From positions 54,781 through 118,780 of the forward strand of contig JAHDES010000010.1 in the NCBI GenBank assembly GCA_020628645.1: a DNA stretch of 64,000 bases, read 5' to 3'. Shown here piece by piece: positions 35,413 to 43,178 of the stretch (position 1 is its first letter; every line of letters starts with the position of its first letter). The notes below the pieces were generated by a model. It was not told where the DNA came from, searched no databases, and was given only the letters and a program-made list of their open reading frames with translations. This DNA is from Saprospiraceae bacterium. Its GTDB lineage: Bacteria > Bacteroidota > Bacteroidia > Chitinophagales > Saprospiraceae. The position numbers and the translations under genes are program-made.

Positions 35413-37776
35413 ATGACAAAATATATAGGTAAATCTGTTAAGCGATTGGAAGACAAACGCTTCATAACAGGTCAAGGTAAATATACCGACGATATCAAAC
35501 TCGTCAATATGGCGCATGCCTACATTCTGCGTAGTCCTTATGCGCATGCTACGATTAATAGCATTGACACCAGCGAAGCAAAAGCAATGGAAGGCGTCGT
35601 TGCTATTTATACAGGAGCAGATATTCCTGAAGCTATTGCTGGTGTTCCTTGTGGATGGCAAGTGAATTTTAAAAATGGGGATATTATGAAAGAACCGCCC
35701 CACCCGCTCCTCGTTCGCAAAAAAGTACGACATGTAGGTGATGGTGTAGCCATCGTTATTGCTGATTCAAAAGCCATCGCTAAGGATGCTTCTGAACTCA
35801 TCGACATTGATTATGACATCCATGATGCCGTAACTGATCCTAAAGCAGCGGCTCAAGCTGGTGCGCCCTTGGTACATGCTGATGTTCCTAGTAATACTTG
35901 TTTTGATTGGGAATTAGGAAATCCAAAAGAGGAAGTTTCTGCTGCAATGGCATCTGCCGCGCATGTGACCGAATTGGAATTTGCAAATCAGCGAGTAGTT
36001 CCCAATGCCATTGAGCCACGTTCTGCCATTGGGCATTATGATACGGCGCATGATCGCTATACCTTATACACTTCTACCCAGAATCCACATTTAACTCGAT
36101 TATTAATGTGTGCTTTTGTTTTGGGGATTCCTGAACATAAAGTACGTGTGGTAGGACCTGATGTAGGGGGTGGTTTTGGTAGTAAGATTTTCCATTATAC
36201 GGAGGAAGCTTTAGTAACCTTCTTCTCAAAAATAGTAGGCAGACCCATCAAATGGACCGCTGACCGATCTGAAGCTTTCTTGACAGATGCACATGGTCGA
36301 GATCACGTTACTCATGCAAAAATGGGTTTTGATGCTGATGGTAAAATTGTCGCGCTCCAAGCTTATACTTATGCGAATATGGGCGCTTATCTGTCTACTT
36401 TCGCCCCTGCCGTACCGACTTATTTACATGGTACGCTCCTGCAAGGTTTATATACGACACCTAAAATTAATGTAGATGTAACAGCTACTTTTACCCACAC
36501 CAATGCAGTAGATGCCTATCGTGGCGCAGGTCGTCCTGAGGCAACTTATTTGTTAGAACGCATAATTGATTTGGCTGCCTTAGAAATGGATATGGATCCA
36601 GCGGAATTGCGTTTAAAGAATTTCATTGAGCCATTTGATGGTGTGGAACAAGAAGGCTATGTAACACAGGTTGCGTTGCAGTATGATAGTGGAAATTATG
36701 CCCCTGTCTTAAATCGTGCCTTAGAAATGGTGGGGTATGAAGCTTTCCGTAAAGAACAAGCTGCTCAATCGAATGGAAAATTATTAGGTATTGGTTTTTC
36801 TACTTATATCGAGGCTTGTGGTATTGCTCCTTCGGCTGTAGTGGGTGCACTTGGTGCGCGGGCTGGATTATTTGAATCGGCTCAAGTTACGGTTCAACCG
36901 ACAGGAAAGGTAAGTGTTTATACAGGGTCTCATTCCCATGGACAAGGACACGAAACGACTTTTGCACAGGTCGTAGCGGATCGAATGGGAATTGCAATTG
37001 AAGATGTAGAAATCATTCATGGTGATTCGGATCGGGTCGCCTTTGGAATGGGTACGTATGGCTCACGAAGTTTAGCAGTAGGTGGTTCAGCTATTGTTAA
37101 ATCGGTAGATAAAGTTTTAGAAAAAGGTGCTAAAATTGCTGCGCATTTATTGGAAGCTTCTCCTGATGATTTGGATTATGCCGACGGTAAATGGACCGTG
37201 AGAGGTACAGATAAATCTGTTGCGTTTGGAGATGTCTCTTTAACGGCTTATGTACCTCATAATTATCCTGAAGGATTAGAACCAGGTATGGACTTTAGTA
37301 GTTTTTACGATCCTACTAATTTTACGTATCCATTTGGAGCGCATGTCGCCATTGTAGAAATTGATAAAGAAACAGGAGCTGTTAAATTAAAACGTTTCAT
37401 TGCGGTAGATGATGTTGGAAATGTGATTAATCCAATGATTGTAGATGGTCAAATTCATGGTGGATTGGCACAAGGAATTGGTCAGGCATTGCATGAAGGA
37501 ACGGTTTATGATGAATCGGGTCAGTTAATTAATGGTAGTTATATGGATTATTGTATGCCTCGCGCAGACGATTTACCAAGTTTTGAAGTAGATCGTACCG
37601 TAACGCCTTGTCCACATAATCCATTGGGGGTAAAAGGAGCAGGTGAAGCAGGTTGTATTGGTTCTACACCAGCCGTTGTAAATGCTGTGATTGACGCGCT
37701 TTGGAAAGGTGGCTTTAAGGTGAAAGATGTGCCAATGCCAATGACGCCAGAGCGTGTTTGGACTGCGATGCAATAA
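35413..37776 (+). CDS. coxL: Form II CO dehydrogenase-like molybdopterin large subunit
   Basis: A 787-residue molybdenum-hydroxylase large subunit of the xanthine oxidase family. The active-site loop reads AYRGAGR (residues 368-374), the form II signature, not the AYxCSFR of true form I CO dehydrogenases with the Cu-binding Cys. Other motifs are GGGFGSKIF in the Moco binding region, the SHSHGQGHETT segment, and near the end the catalytic-Glu motif LGVKGAGEAG. The substrate is therefore uncertain: CO or another small carbonyl or heterocycle. It lies 44 bp after coxS and 33 bp before coxM. Confidence 0.95.
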   Translation: MTKYIGKSVKRLEDKRFITGQGKYTDDIKLVNMAHAYILRSPYAHATINSIDTSEAKAMEGVVAIYTGADIPEAIAGVPCGWQVNFKNGDIMKEPPHPLLVRKKVRHVGDGVAIVIADSKAIAKDASELIDIDYDIHDAVTDPKAAAQAGAPLVHADVPSNTCFDWELGNPKEEVSAAMASAAHVTELEFANQRVVPNAIEPRSAIGHYDTAHDRYTLYTSTQNPHLTRLLMCAFVLGIPEHKVRVVGPDVGGGFGSKIFHYTEEALVTFFSKIVGRPIKWTADRSEAFLTDAHGRDHVTHAKMGFDADGKIVALQAYTYANMGAYLSTFAPAVPTYLHGTLLQGLYTTPKINVDVTATFTHTNAVDAYRGAGRPEATYLLERIIDLAALEMDMDPAELRLKNFIEPFDGVEQEGYVTQVALQYDSGNYAPVLNRALEMVGYEAFRKEQAAQSNGKLLGIGFSTYIEACGIAPSAVVGALGARAGLFESAQVTVQPTGKVSVYTGSHSHGQGHETTFAQVVADRMGIAIEDVEIIHGDSDRVAFGMGTYGSRSLAVGGSAIVKSVDKVLEKGAKIAAHLLEASPDDLDYADGKWTVRGTDKSVAFGDVSLTAYVPHNYPEGLEPGMDFSSFYDPTNFTYPFGAHVAIVEIDKETGAVKLKRFIAVDDVGNVINPMIVDGQIHGGLAQGIGQALHEGTVYDESGQLINGSYMDYCMPRADDLPSFEVDRTVTPCPHNPLGVKGAGEAGCIGSTPAVVNAVIDALWKGGFKVKDVPMPMTPERVWTAMQ

Positions 37777-37809
37777 TCCTATTTTCTTTAAAATTTTAAT
37801 CAAAAAATC

Positions 37810-38661
37810 ATGATACCAACATCATTTGACTATAAAAAAGCCAGTTCTGTGGAGGAAGCCTTGGGTATGCTGGGCGATGATGCGCAGATTTTAGGGGGTG
37901 GGCATAGTTTGATCCCTGCCTTAAAATTACGCTTAAATGCTCCAGGAACTTTGGTCGATATTTCTAAAATTGATAGTCTCAAAGTTATTCGAGATAATGA
38001 AAATTCTATTACCATTGGCGCGGGTGTTACGCATGCTGAAATTGCAGCGAGTGACGTCCTTGCACAGCACTGCCCTATGATGGGACAAGCGGCTAACGCT
38101 ATTGGTGACATTCAAGTCCGAAATCGAGGTACGATAGGCGGTAGCATCGCGCATGCTGATCCTGCTGCCGATTGGCCCGCTGTTCTTTTGGCAACGGATG
38201 CGAATGTTATTATTCAAGGTAAAAATGGAAAACGTACGGTCGATATTGATCAATTCTTTAAAGGGTTCTTTGAAACAGCTTTAGAGGAAGGGGAAATTAT
38301 CACTACGATTAGCATTCCTAAAACCGCTTTTAATCGCAATTCAACTTATGTGAAATTCAAACAACCTGCTTCGCGCTTTGCTTTAGTGGGCTGTGCTGCT
38401 GCTGTGGAAATGGATGGTGGCTCAGTGAAATCTGCAAGAATTGGCTTGACTGGCGTAAGTGAGTATGCATATCGCGCAACAGGTGTCGAAAATGCCCTCG
38501 CTGGAAAAGCATTGAATGCAGATACAATTGCTAGTGCTGTATCAGGTGTGACCGATAGCGTAGATGTAATGAGTGATCATTATGCTTCGGAGAAATACCG
38601 TTCTCATCTCGCCCATGTTTTTGTAAAACGAGCCTTGATGAATCTTAGTTACAGTAAATAG
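37810..38661 (+). CDS. coxM: CO dehydrogenase-like FAD-binding medium subunit
   Basis: A 283-residue FAD-binding protein of the CoxM family. The FAD motifs are AQILGGGHSLIPALKLRL near residue 30 and IRNRGTIGGS-like VRNRGTIGGSIAHADPAADW near residue 105. The C-terminal CO_deh_flav_C domain follows (FNRNSTYVKFKQPASRFALV onward). It transfers electrons from the 2Fe-2S subunit to the quinone or another acceptor. Typical length. It is the last gene of coxG-S-L-M, and a palindromic element starts right at its stop codon. Confidence 0.96.
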   Translation: MIPTSFDYKKASSVEEALGMLGDDAQILGGGHSLIPALKLRLNAPGTLVDISKIDSLKVIRDNENSITIGAGVTHAEIAASDVLAQHCPMMGQAANAIGDIQVRNRGTIGGSIAHADPAADWPAVLLATDANVIIQGKNGKRTVDIDQFFKGFFETALEEGEIITTISIPKTAFNRNSTYVKFKQPASRFALVGCAAAVEMDGGSVKSARIGLTGVSEYAYRATGVENALAGKALNADTIASAVSGVTDSVDVMSDHYASEKYRSHLAHVFVKRALMNLSYSK

Positions 38662-38768
38662 TTCTCAGATAAGTCCCGTGATTACAAGTCAATTCAAATC
38701 TAAATTTGTTCACTTCCTTTGGTCGTTCACTCATTTATTTTGAACTGACCACGGAATTTCTCTGAGAA
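38662..38768. repeat. 107-bp imperfect inverted-repeat element after coxM
   Basis: TTCTCAG at 38662-38668 pairs with CTGAGAA at the end (38762-38768). Further arms (CCCGTG with CACGG, AATTCAAA with TTTTGAAC) continue inward, giving a long imperfect stem. The TTCACTTCC/GGTCGTTCAC block sits in the middle. There is no ORF. It begins one base after the coxM stop. It is unlike the 33203 element in sequence. Confidence 0.6.
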
Positions 38769-38797
38769 GGAAATAATTTAAACCGTCAATAAAAAAG

Positions 38798-38823
38798 AGT
38801 CTGGCAATGAATGTTGTCAGGCT
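38798..38823. terminator. Bidirectional terminator between coxM and coxE
   Basis: A 10-bp stem (AGTCTGGCAA with TTGTCAGGCT, with G-U pairs) flanked by A-run on the left and T-run on the right, so it can end transcription for both convergent operons. Confidence 0.8.
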
Positions 38824-38827
38824 TTTT

Positions 38828-39970
38828 TTATTTTAAATGTCTCGATACATTTTTCAAGGATTCTAAATTATGAGCAGAAGTGAAGATATCAATATAGGGC
38901 ATACAGATTTCCATACCTTTGGTCGAAGGCATATAATTCGGATTGCCTGCTAATGGATTGAGCCAAATGACTTTATCACTTTTTTTGTGGATAAATTTCA
39001 TCGCTTTTTCTAATACCGCCAAATCTCCTGTATCCCAGCCATCACTCAATATGATGACAATCGAATCTCGATTCAATAAGCGTTCTCCATACTTACTTTT
39101 AAATTGATACAAGGACTCCCCTATTCGTGTTCCTCCTGACCAATACGGCACTTGTTCGGATAAATTATGAAGTACTTTTTCAAAATTCCCATCTCTTAAA
39201 GTACGGCTCAAAGACACCAATCTTGTACTAAACACAAAAGAATGCAACTGATGAACCACTTGTTGAAAACTATACATAAACTCAATTAAAAATTGACTGT
39301 ACAATTCCATGGACTTACTTACATCGCATATCAAAATAAGATTGACCTTTCGTTTTTGTTGTTCCTTAAAGACAAATTGATGAATATCGCCTCCTTTACG
39401 TAAAGATTGTCGAATGGTATTTTTTAGATCAATTTGTTTGGTGGATTTAGAACGGATATATCGACGACTATATTTATTGGCGAGCCGTTGAGCGATAATT
39501 TTAATGATGCCTAAGAGTTCTTTTTGTTCTCCTGTTAAAAAAGTGGAAAAGTCCTTTTTACTAATGGCCTCAAAGGCACTATAAGTCGCAATTTCTTTTT
39601 CTTCTTCAATACGTCCTGCATACAGCCATTGTTTGAGGGCTTGAATGGAAGGGGCTTGTTGTTTCGAATTCCCTTTTTGTTTTTTTTGTTCTTCTAGGTC
39701 TTTGGTTTTACTGTCTTCTGCACGAGACAATTCGTGCCAATATTGTTCATATAATTCATCAAAGAGGAGAAATTGTTTTCTATTTTTTACTAATATTGCC
39801 TTAAATAAATCTTGCTGTTCTTGAAAAGAAGTGGGAATATGAAATTGATACGCATTTAATACGTCCAATTCTTCATTCGGACCAATATCAAAACCATTAT
39901 CCCGCAAAAATCGACTAAATTGAATGACGTGTGCCGATAAATTGGTTTGCCGTTGGATTAAAGATTTCAT
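38828..39970 (-). CDS. coxE: VWA-domain protein CoxE
   Basis: A 380-residue protein of the CoxE/VWA family. N-terminal helical region (MKSLIQRQTNLSAHVIQFSR, then RFLRDNGFDIGPNEELDVL); the VWA fold starts at about residue 210 with the MIDAS motif DVSKS in LILICDVSKSMELY, then SGGTRIGESLYQF and IILSDGWDTGD. In Oligotropha CoxE acts with the AAA+ protein CoxD to install the Cu/S part of the CO dehydrogenase active site. It lies on the strand opposite to coxGSLM and is followed upstream by coxD. Confidence 0.93.
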   Translation of the reverse strand: MKSLIQRQTNLSAHVIQFSRFLRDNGFDIGPNEELDVLNAYQFHIPTSFQEQQDLFKAILVKNRKQFLLFDELYEQYWHELSRAEDSKTKDLEEQKKQKGNSKQQAPSIQALKQWLYAGRIEEEKEIATYSAFEAISKKDFSTFLTGEQKELLGIIKIIAQRLANKYSRRYIRSKSTKQIDLKNTIRQSLRKGGDIHQFVFKEQQKRKVNLILICDVSKSMELYSQFLIEFMYSFQQVVHQLHSFVFSTRLVSLSRTLRDGNFEKVLHNLSEQVPYWSGGTRIGESLYQFKSKYGERLLNRDSIVIILSDGWDTGDLAVLEKAMKFIHKKSDKVIWLNPLAGNPNYMPSTKGMEICMPYIDIFTSAHNLESLKNVSRHLK

Positions 39971-40030
39971 ATTTCTAAATTATTAATCTATCCCATAATA
40001 TTAAATCCATATATCCCAATTTTATAATTG

Positions 40031-40176
40031 CTTCGGGCGTCGAGCCCTTGCAGTTATTTCAGGTGGTCTTAGGAGGAGGGCTACTTCCAAATAGCTGAAA
40101 ACAACTATTTGGAAGTAGCTCTCCTCCTAAAAACCTCCACCTTCGTTGTCAAGGCTCGACACCGATGACAACGAAA
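40031..40176. repeat. Composite palindromic element between coxE and coxD
   Basis: This 146-bp stretch contains GGGCGTCGAGCCC at 40036-40048, then a 25-bp stem with one mismatch (40071-40095 with 40106-40130, loop CTGAAAACAA), outer arms AGGTGG/CCACCT (40062-40067 and 40138-40143), and a 10-bp stem (40143-40152 with 40167-40176) whose loop contains the complement GGCTCGACACC. The left and right ends are related as inverted repeats around a GTCGAGCC core. It looks like a cousin of the 33203 element. It splits the coxD-coxE pair. Confidence 0.75.
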
Positions 40177-40205
40177 ACAAAAGATTAGTTTAATTTAAAA
40201 TCTAA

Positions 40206-41102
40206 TCAACCCATTTTAGAAGTTATGCCTGTTTTTTCAAATAATTCTGCTAAAGACATTTGTGCCTCTCGGATATCTTGCCAGTCTTTGAGTACGACTC
40301 CTAAAGTTGACTCCACAATATTTTTATCTAAATGATCAATGTGCATCGCACTTAAAGCTGTGGCCCAATCTAAAGTTTCAGCTACCCCAGGTAATTTTTC
40401 GAGTTTCATTTGCCGTACTTCCTTCATGAATTGGCAAATTTGTATTGCTAGTTTTTCATTAATTTCAGGCACTTTAGATCGTACTATTTCGATCTCTTTT
40501 TCAAAACTAGGGTAATCAATCCATAAATATAAACAACGCCGACGCAAGGCTTCTGATAATTCTCGAACGCGATTACTGGTAATAATAACTTGCGGAATAG
40601 ATTTGGCTTTTTTTGTGCCAATTTCTGGAATTGTAATTTGCCAATCCGATAATAATTCTAAAAAGAAACTTTCAAATTCTTCATCTGCTCGATCAATCTC
40701 GTCTATTAATAAAACCTGTGCTTCTTCTGCCAAAATAGATTTCAACAAAGGTCGTTCCATCAAAAAATCGTCTCCAAAAATGGTCGCTTCTTTTTCTTGA
40801 TAGGACAATTCGCTTTGTTCCGTCATTTTTAGATAGAGCAATTGCCGCTGATAATTCCATTCATAAATCGCTTGATTCGCATCTAAACCCTCATAGCATT
40901 GTAACCGAATCAAACCTGTATGCAAGGCTTTACTCATCACCTTTGCAATCTCTGTTTTGCCCACGCCCGCTGGCCCTTCAATTAAGAGTGGCTTTTTTAA
41001 CAACATTGACAAATGAATCGACATCGCAATACTGTCATCTGCGATATAACCTTGCTCTTGCAATAATTGAGTAATGTGTTGAATGGATTGCTGGTTGTTC
41101 AT
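40206..41102 (-). CDS. coxD: MoxR/CoxD-type AAA+ ATPase
   Basis: A 298-residue AAA+ protein with Walker A GPAGVGKTE near residue 40, Walker B VLLIDEIDRAD near 115, sensor 1 IITSNRVRELSEALRRRC and the arginine pair RRRC. It matches the CoxD branch of MoxR ATPases, which work with VWA proteins such as CoxE to remodel an enzyme cofactor. Length is typical. It is upstream of coxE on the same strand, separated by the composite palindromic element at 40031-40176. Start ATG at 41102 (MNNQQSIQHITQLL) is a typical A-rich start. Confidence 0.93.
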   Translation of the reverse strand: MNNQQSIQHITQLLQEQGYIADDSIAMSIHLSMLLKKPLLIEGPAGVGKTEIAKVMSKALHTGLIRLQCYEGLDANQAIYEWNYQRQLLYLKMTEQSELSYQEKEATIFGDDFLMERPLLKSILAEEAQVLLIDEIDRADEEFESFFLELLSDWQITIPEIGTKKAKSIPQVIITSNRVRELSEALRRRCLYLWIDYPSFEKEIEIVRSKVPEINEKLAIQICQFMKEVRQMKLEKLPGVAETLDWATALSAMHIDHLDKNIVESTLGVVLKDWQDIREAQMSLAELFEKTGITSKMG

Positions 41103-41195
41103 AAAAAGACTTTTTGTCTTGTTATACTTTCCAAGTTTTAAAAACTAGAAATAAAAGATAGAAAACACGATTAAAACATAAGGTTGATAATTCCA

Positions 41196-42182
41196 CTAGC
41201 GTCGCCATTTATCAGTAAGTAATTCTTTGACAGGGCCTGCTACTTCCATTCCTGCGTTTCTCCCTTTTCCTTCCCAAAGGAGTTCATCTTTTTTATAAAA
41301 TTGAACATGGACTTCTGCTTGCATACTTTCATTAACTTTTCCTGTCATTTTACCTGAAATAGGTGAAATCAAATCTCCACCTGCTGCTTTATCTGCCACA
41401 ATTTCCAAACGATAGGTTCGATCTTTAAAGGATAAGAAAACTTGATCCTCACCTAAAGTCGCTTTCATTTTTGCTCCTGTATAGGTCGCAAATTTATAGA
41501 GTTTCCCTTCCCACCAAAAACCAACAATATAGCCAATAAAATTAGAACCAATCCATGGAATACGCGCCACAGAAGCCATTAAGGACACCTCTTCTTTTTC
41601 TCCAAAATGATTGGTTTGTATCCATATCCAAGAACTCGGAAAAGAACGTCCCCAATCTTTTTCAATATAGCCTTTTCCTCCCGTAAAATCGACCGTTTTC
41701 CCTTCCACTTCTAATGTTCCATTCAAATAATGATGTACACTCACTACTCCATGATAACATTGCATAAAAGGTACAAAGGAAAACCAACCCATAATACCAG
41801 GTGCGCCCAAACTCTTGGGCCATGGACGAGTCTCCGTAAATTGTAAAGTCCCTTTTAGTTTGGGTAAATCTAAGCTTATTTGATTTGCAGAAAAACGATT
41901 ATTGGCTAGTTGAGTATCAAAACGATCTGTAGCAGGAACGAATTCTTCTGCTTTATAAGGGAGATAATCTGCCGTACATTTTTTTCCATCTAGTAATTGA
42001 ATAAAAGCATGCGATTGTCCATCTTCTTCGATTGAAATACCAGGAATAATTGCAAAGGCATATTGTTCGGTTGGATCAACAATTTTAAAATACCAGCCTT
42101 CAAAATAACGCGTTTGTTTGCCCCAACCATGATACATATCTGGATTCCATAAGGCTCGCCATCTATTGATTAGATTACTCAT
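41196..42182 (-). CDS. Tocopherol cyclase-family protein
   Basis: A 328-residue protein similar to plant/cyanobacterial tocopherol cyclase (VTE1-like family). Family blocks seen are YHGWGKQTRYFEGWYFK at the start, then FPFAFAI-like AFAIIPGISIEEDGQSHAFI, YIEKDWGRSFPSSWIWIQ in the middle, and ASVARIPWIGSNFIGYIVGF. Bacteroidota make no tocopherols to common knowledge, so the true substrate is probably another lipid or quinone, or a non-cyclase role. It overlaps the hemC end by 8 bp, so the two are co-transcribed with hemC first. Confidence 0.85.
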   Translation of the reverse strand: MSNLINRWRALWNPDMYHGWGKQTRYFEGWYFKIVDPTEQYAFAIIPGISIEEDGQSHAFIQLLDGKKCTADYLPYKAEEFVPATDRFDTQLANNRFSANQISLDLPKLKGTLQFTETRPWPKSLGAPGIMGWFSFVPFMQCYHGVVSVHHYLNGTLEVEGKTVDFTGGKGYIEKDWGRSFPSSWIWIQTNHFGEKEEVSLMASVARIPWIGSNFIGYIVGFWWEGKLYKFATYTGAKMKATLGEDQVFLSFKDRTYRLEIVADKAAGGDLISPISGKMTGKVNESMQAEVHVQFYKKDELLWEGKGRNAGMEVAGPVKELLTDKWRR

Positions 42183-43083
42183 GAATAACTGATTTTAAAC
42201 GTTGAACAACCGCTTCTGCTAATCCCTTTTTGGTTTTTGAAGACAATCGAATTCGATGAACAGGACTTTCCCAAGTATCGGCTTTGGCTGCCCAAACATG
42301 ATAGTTGTCTTGTTGATCTTTTTCGCAATACACACCAAGTGGCATGTGACAACCTCCTTCTAATAAATTCAATACTTTTCGTTCTACATTCGTACAATTT
42401 GCCACTTCCGTTTGATGCAATTGTTTCAAAATACGACGTGTGGGAATATCATCTTTTGCAGTTTGCCAAGCGAGTACGCCTTGTGCGGGAGCAGGTACAA
42501 ATTCTTTTGGATTAAATTTTAAGACCTCAAAATCCGATAAATCCAATTCCAATCGCTCAATTCCAGCCCCTGCTAATACAATCGCGTCATAGTCTCCTTT
42601 TTTAAGCTTCTTTAAACGCGTGGGAACATTTCCACGAATATCTTTCAATTGTAAATCTGTACGAAAACTCAATAATTGAGCTTTACGGCGAGCAGAGGAA
42701 GTGCCTACAACAGCCTGTTCAGGAAGCCGCATTAATTTCCCTTCCGTCAGTATGTCTTTTCGGATTATTAACCAATCTGCAGGATTAGCACGATAGGAAA
42801 CCGCCGTTATCACTAAGCCATCTACTGCTTCGGTGGGCATATCTTTCATCGAATGCACTGCCATATCTACATCTCCTCGAAGGAGTGCATCTTCAATTTC
42901 TTTGGTAAAAAAGCCTTTCCCTTCTAGTTTATCAAAACCCAGATGTTGGATATTATCACCTTGTGTTTTAATGATGACTAGTTCTGAAGAAACGCCAATT
43001 TCCTTCAATAAATCTTGCGTATAATGTGCTTGCCATAAGGCCAATTTGCTACCACGAGTTCCTATTCGTATATGATGTTCCAA
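42175..43083 (-). CDS. hemC: Hydroxymethylbilane synthase (porphobilinogen deaminase)
   Basis: A 302-residue protein that joins four porphobilinogen units into hydroxymethylbilane in heme synthesis. Motifs are IGTRGSKLALWQA at the N-terminus, DMAVHSMKDMPTE, GTSSARRKAQL, IRGNVPTRLKKLK, FVPAPAQGVLA, and the dipyrromethane cofactor cysteine in LLEGGCHMPLGVY. Start ATG at 43083 lies just below a divergent promoter region shared with lpxD. Length is standard. It overlaps the tocopherol cyclase-like gene by 8 bp. Confidence 0.98.
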   Translation of the reverse strand: MEHHIRIGTRGSKLALWQAHYTQDLLKEIGVSSELVIIKTQGDNIQHLGFDKLEGKGFFTKEIEDALLRGDVDMAVHSMKDMPTEAVDGLVITAVSYRANPADWLIIRKDILTEGKLMRLPEQAVVGTSSARRKAQLLSFRTDLQLKDIRGNVPTRLKKLKKGDYDAIVLAGAGIERLELDLSDFEVLKFNPKEFVPAPAQGVLAWQTAKDDIPTRRILKQLHQTEVANCTNVERKVLNLLEGGCHMPLGVYCEKDQQDNYHVWAAKADTWESPVHRIRLSSKTKKGLAEAVVQRLKSVIHE

Positions 43084-43117
43084 TAGATTGACAATTTTTT
43101 AATACAGGAAATAAGTT

Positions 43118-43125
43118 CAAATATA
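43118..43125 (-). promoter_or_regulatory. Candidate -7 box for hemC
   Basis: TATATTTG on the minus strand, 34 nt before the hemC ATG at 43083. A TTTG lies 24 nt upstream (43153-43150), a little further than the usual 19-21 spacing, so this is a candidate only. Confidence 0.45.
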
Positions 43126-43166
43126 CGTTTTATAGTGTTTTACTAAGGTCAAAAAGTAGAAATAAC

Positions 43167-43174
43167 TATCTTTG
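43167..43174 (+). promoter_or_regulatory. TATCTTTG box abutting the lpxD start: leaderless transcript candidate
   Basis: TATCTTTG (43167-43174) matches the -7 consensus but ends only 4 nt before the lpxD ATG at 43179. Transcription from it would begin at or near the start codon, giving a leaderless mRNA. A -33 box is not clear. Confidence 0.5.
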
Positions 43175-43178
43175 TGAG

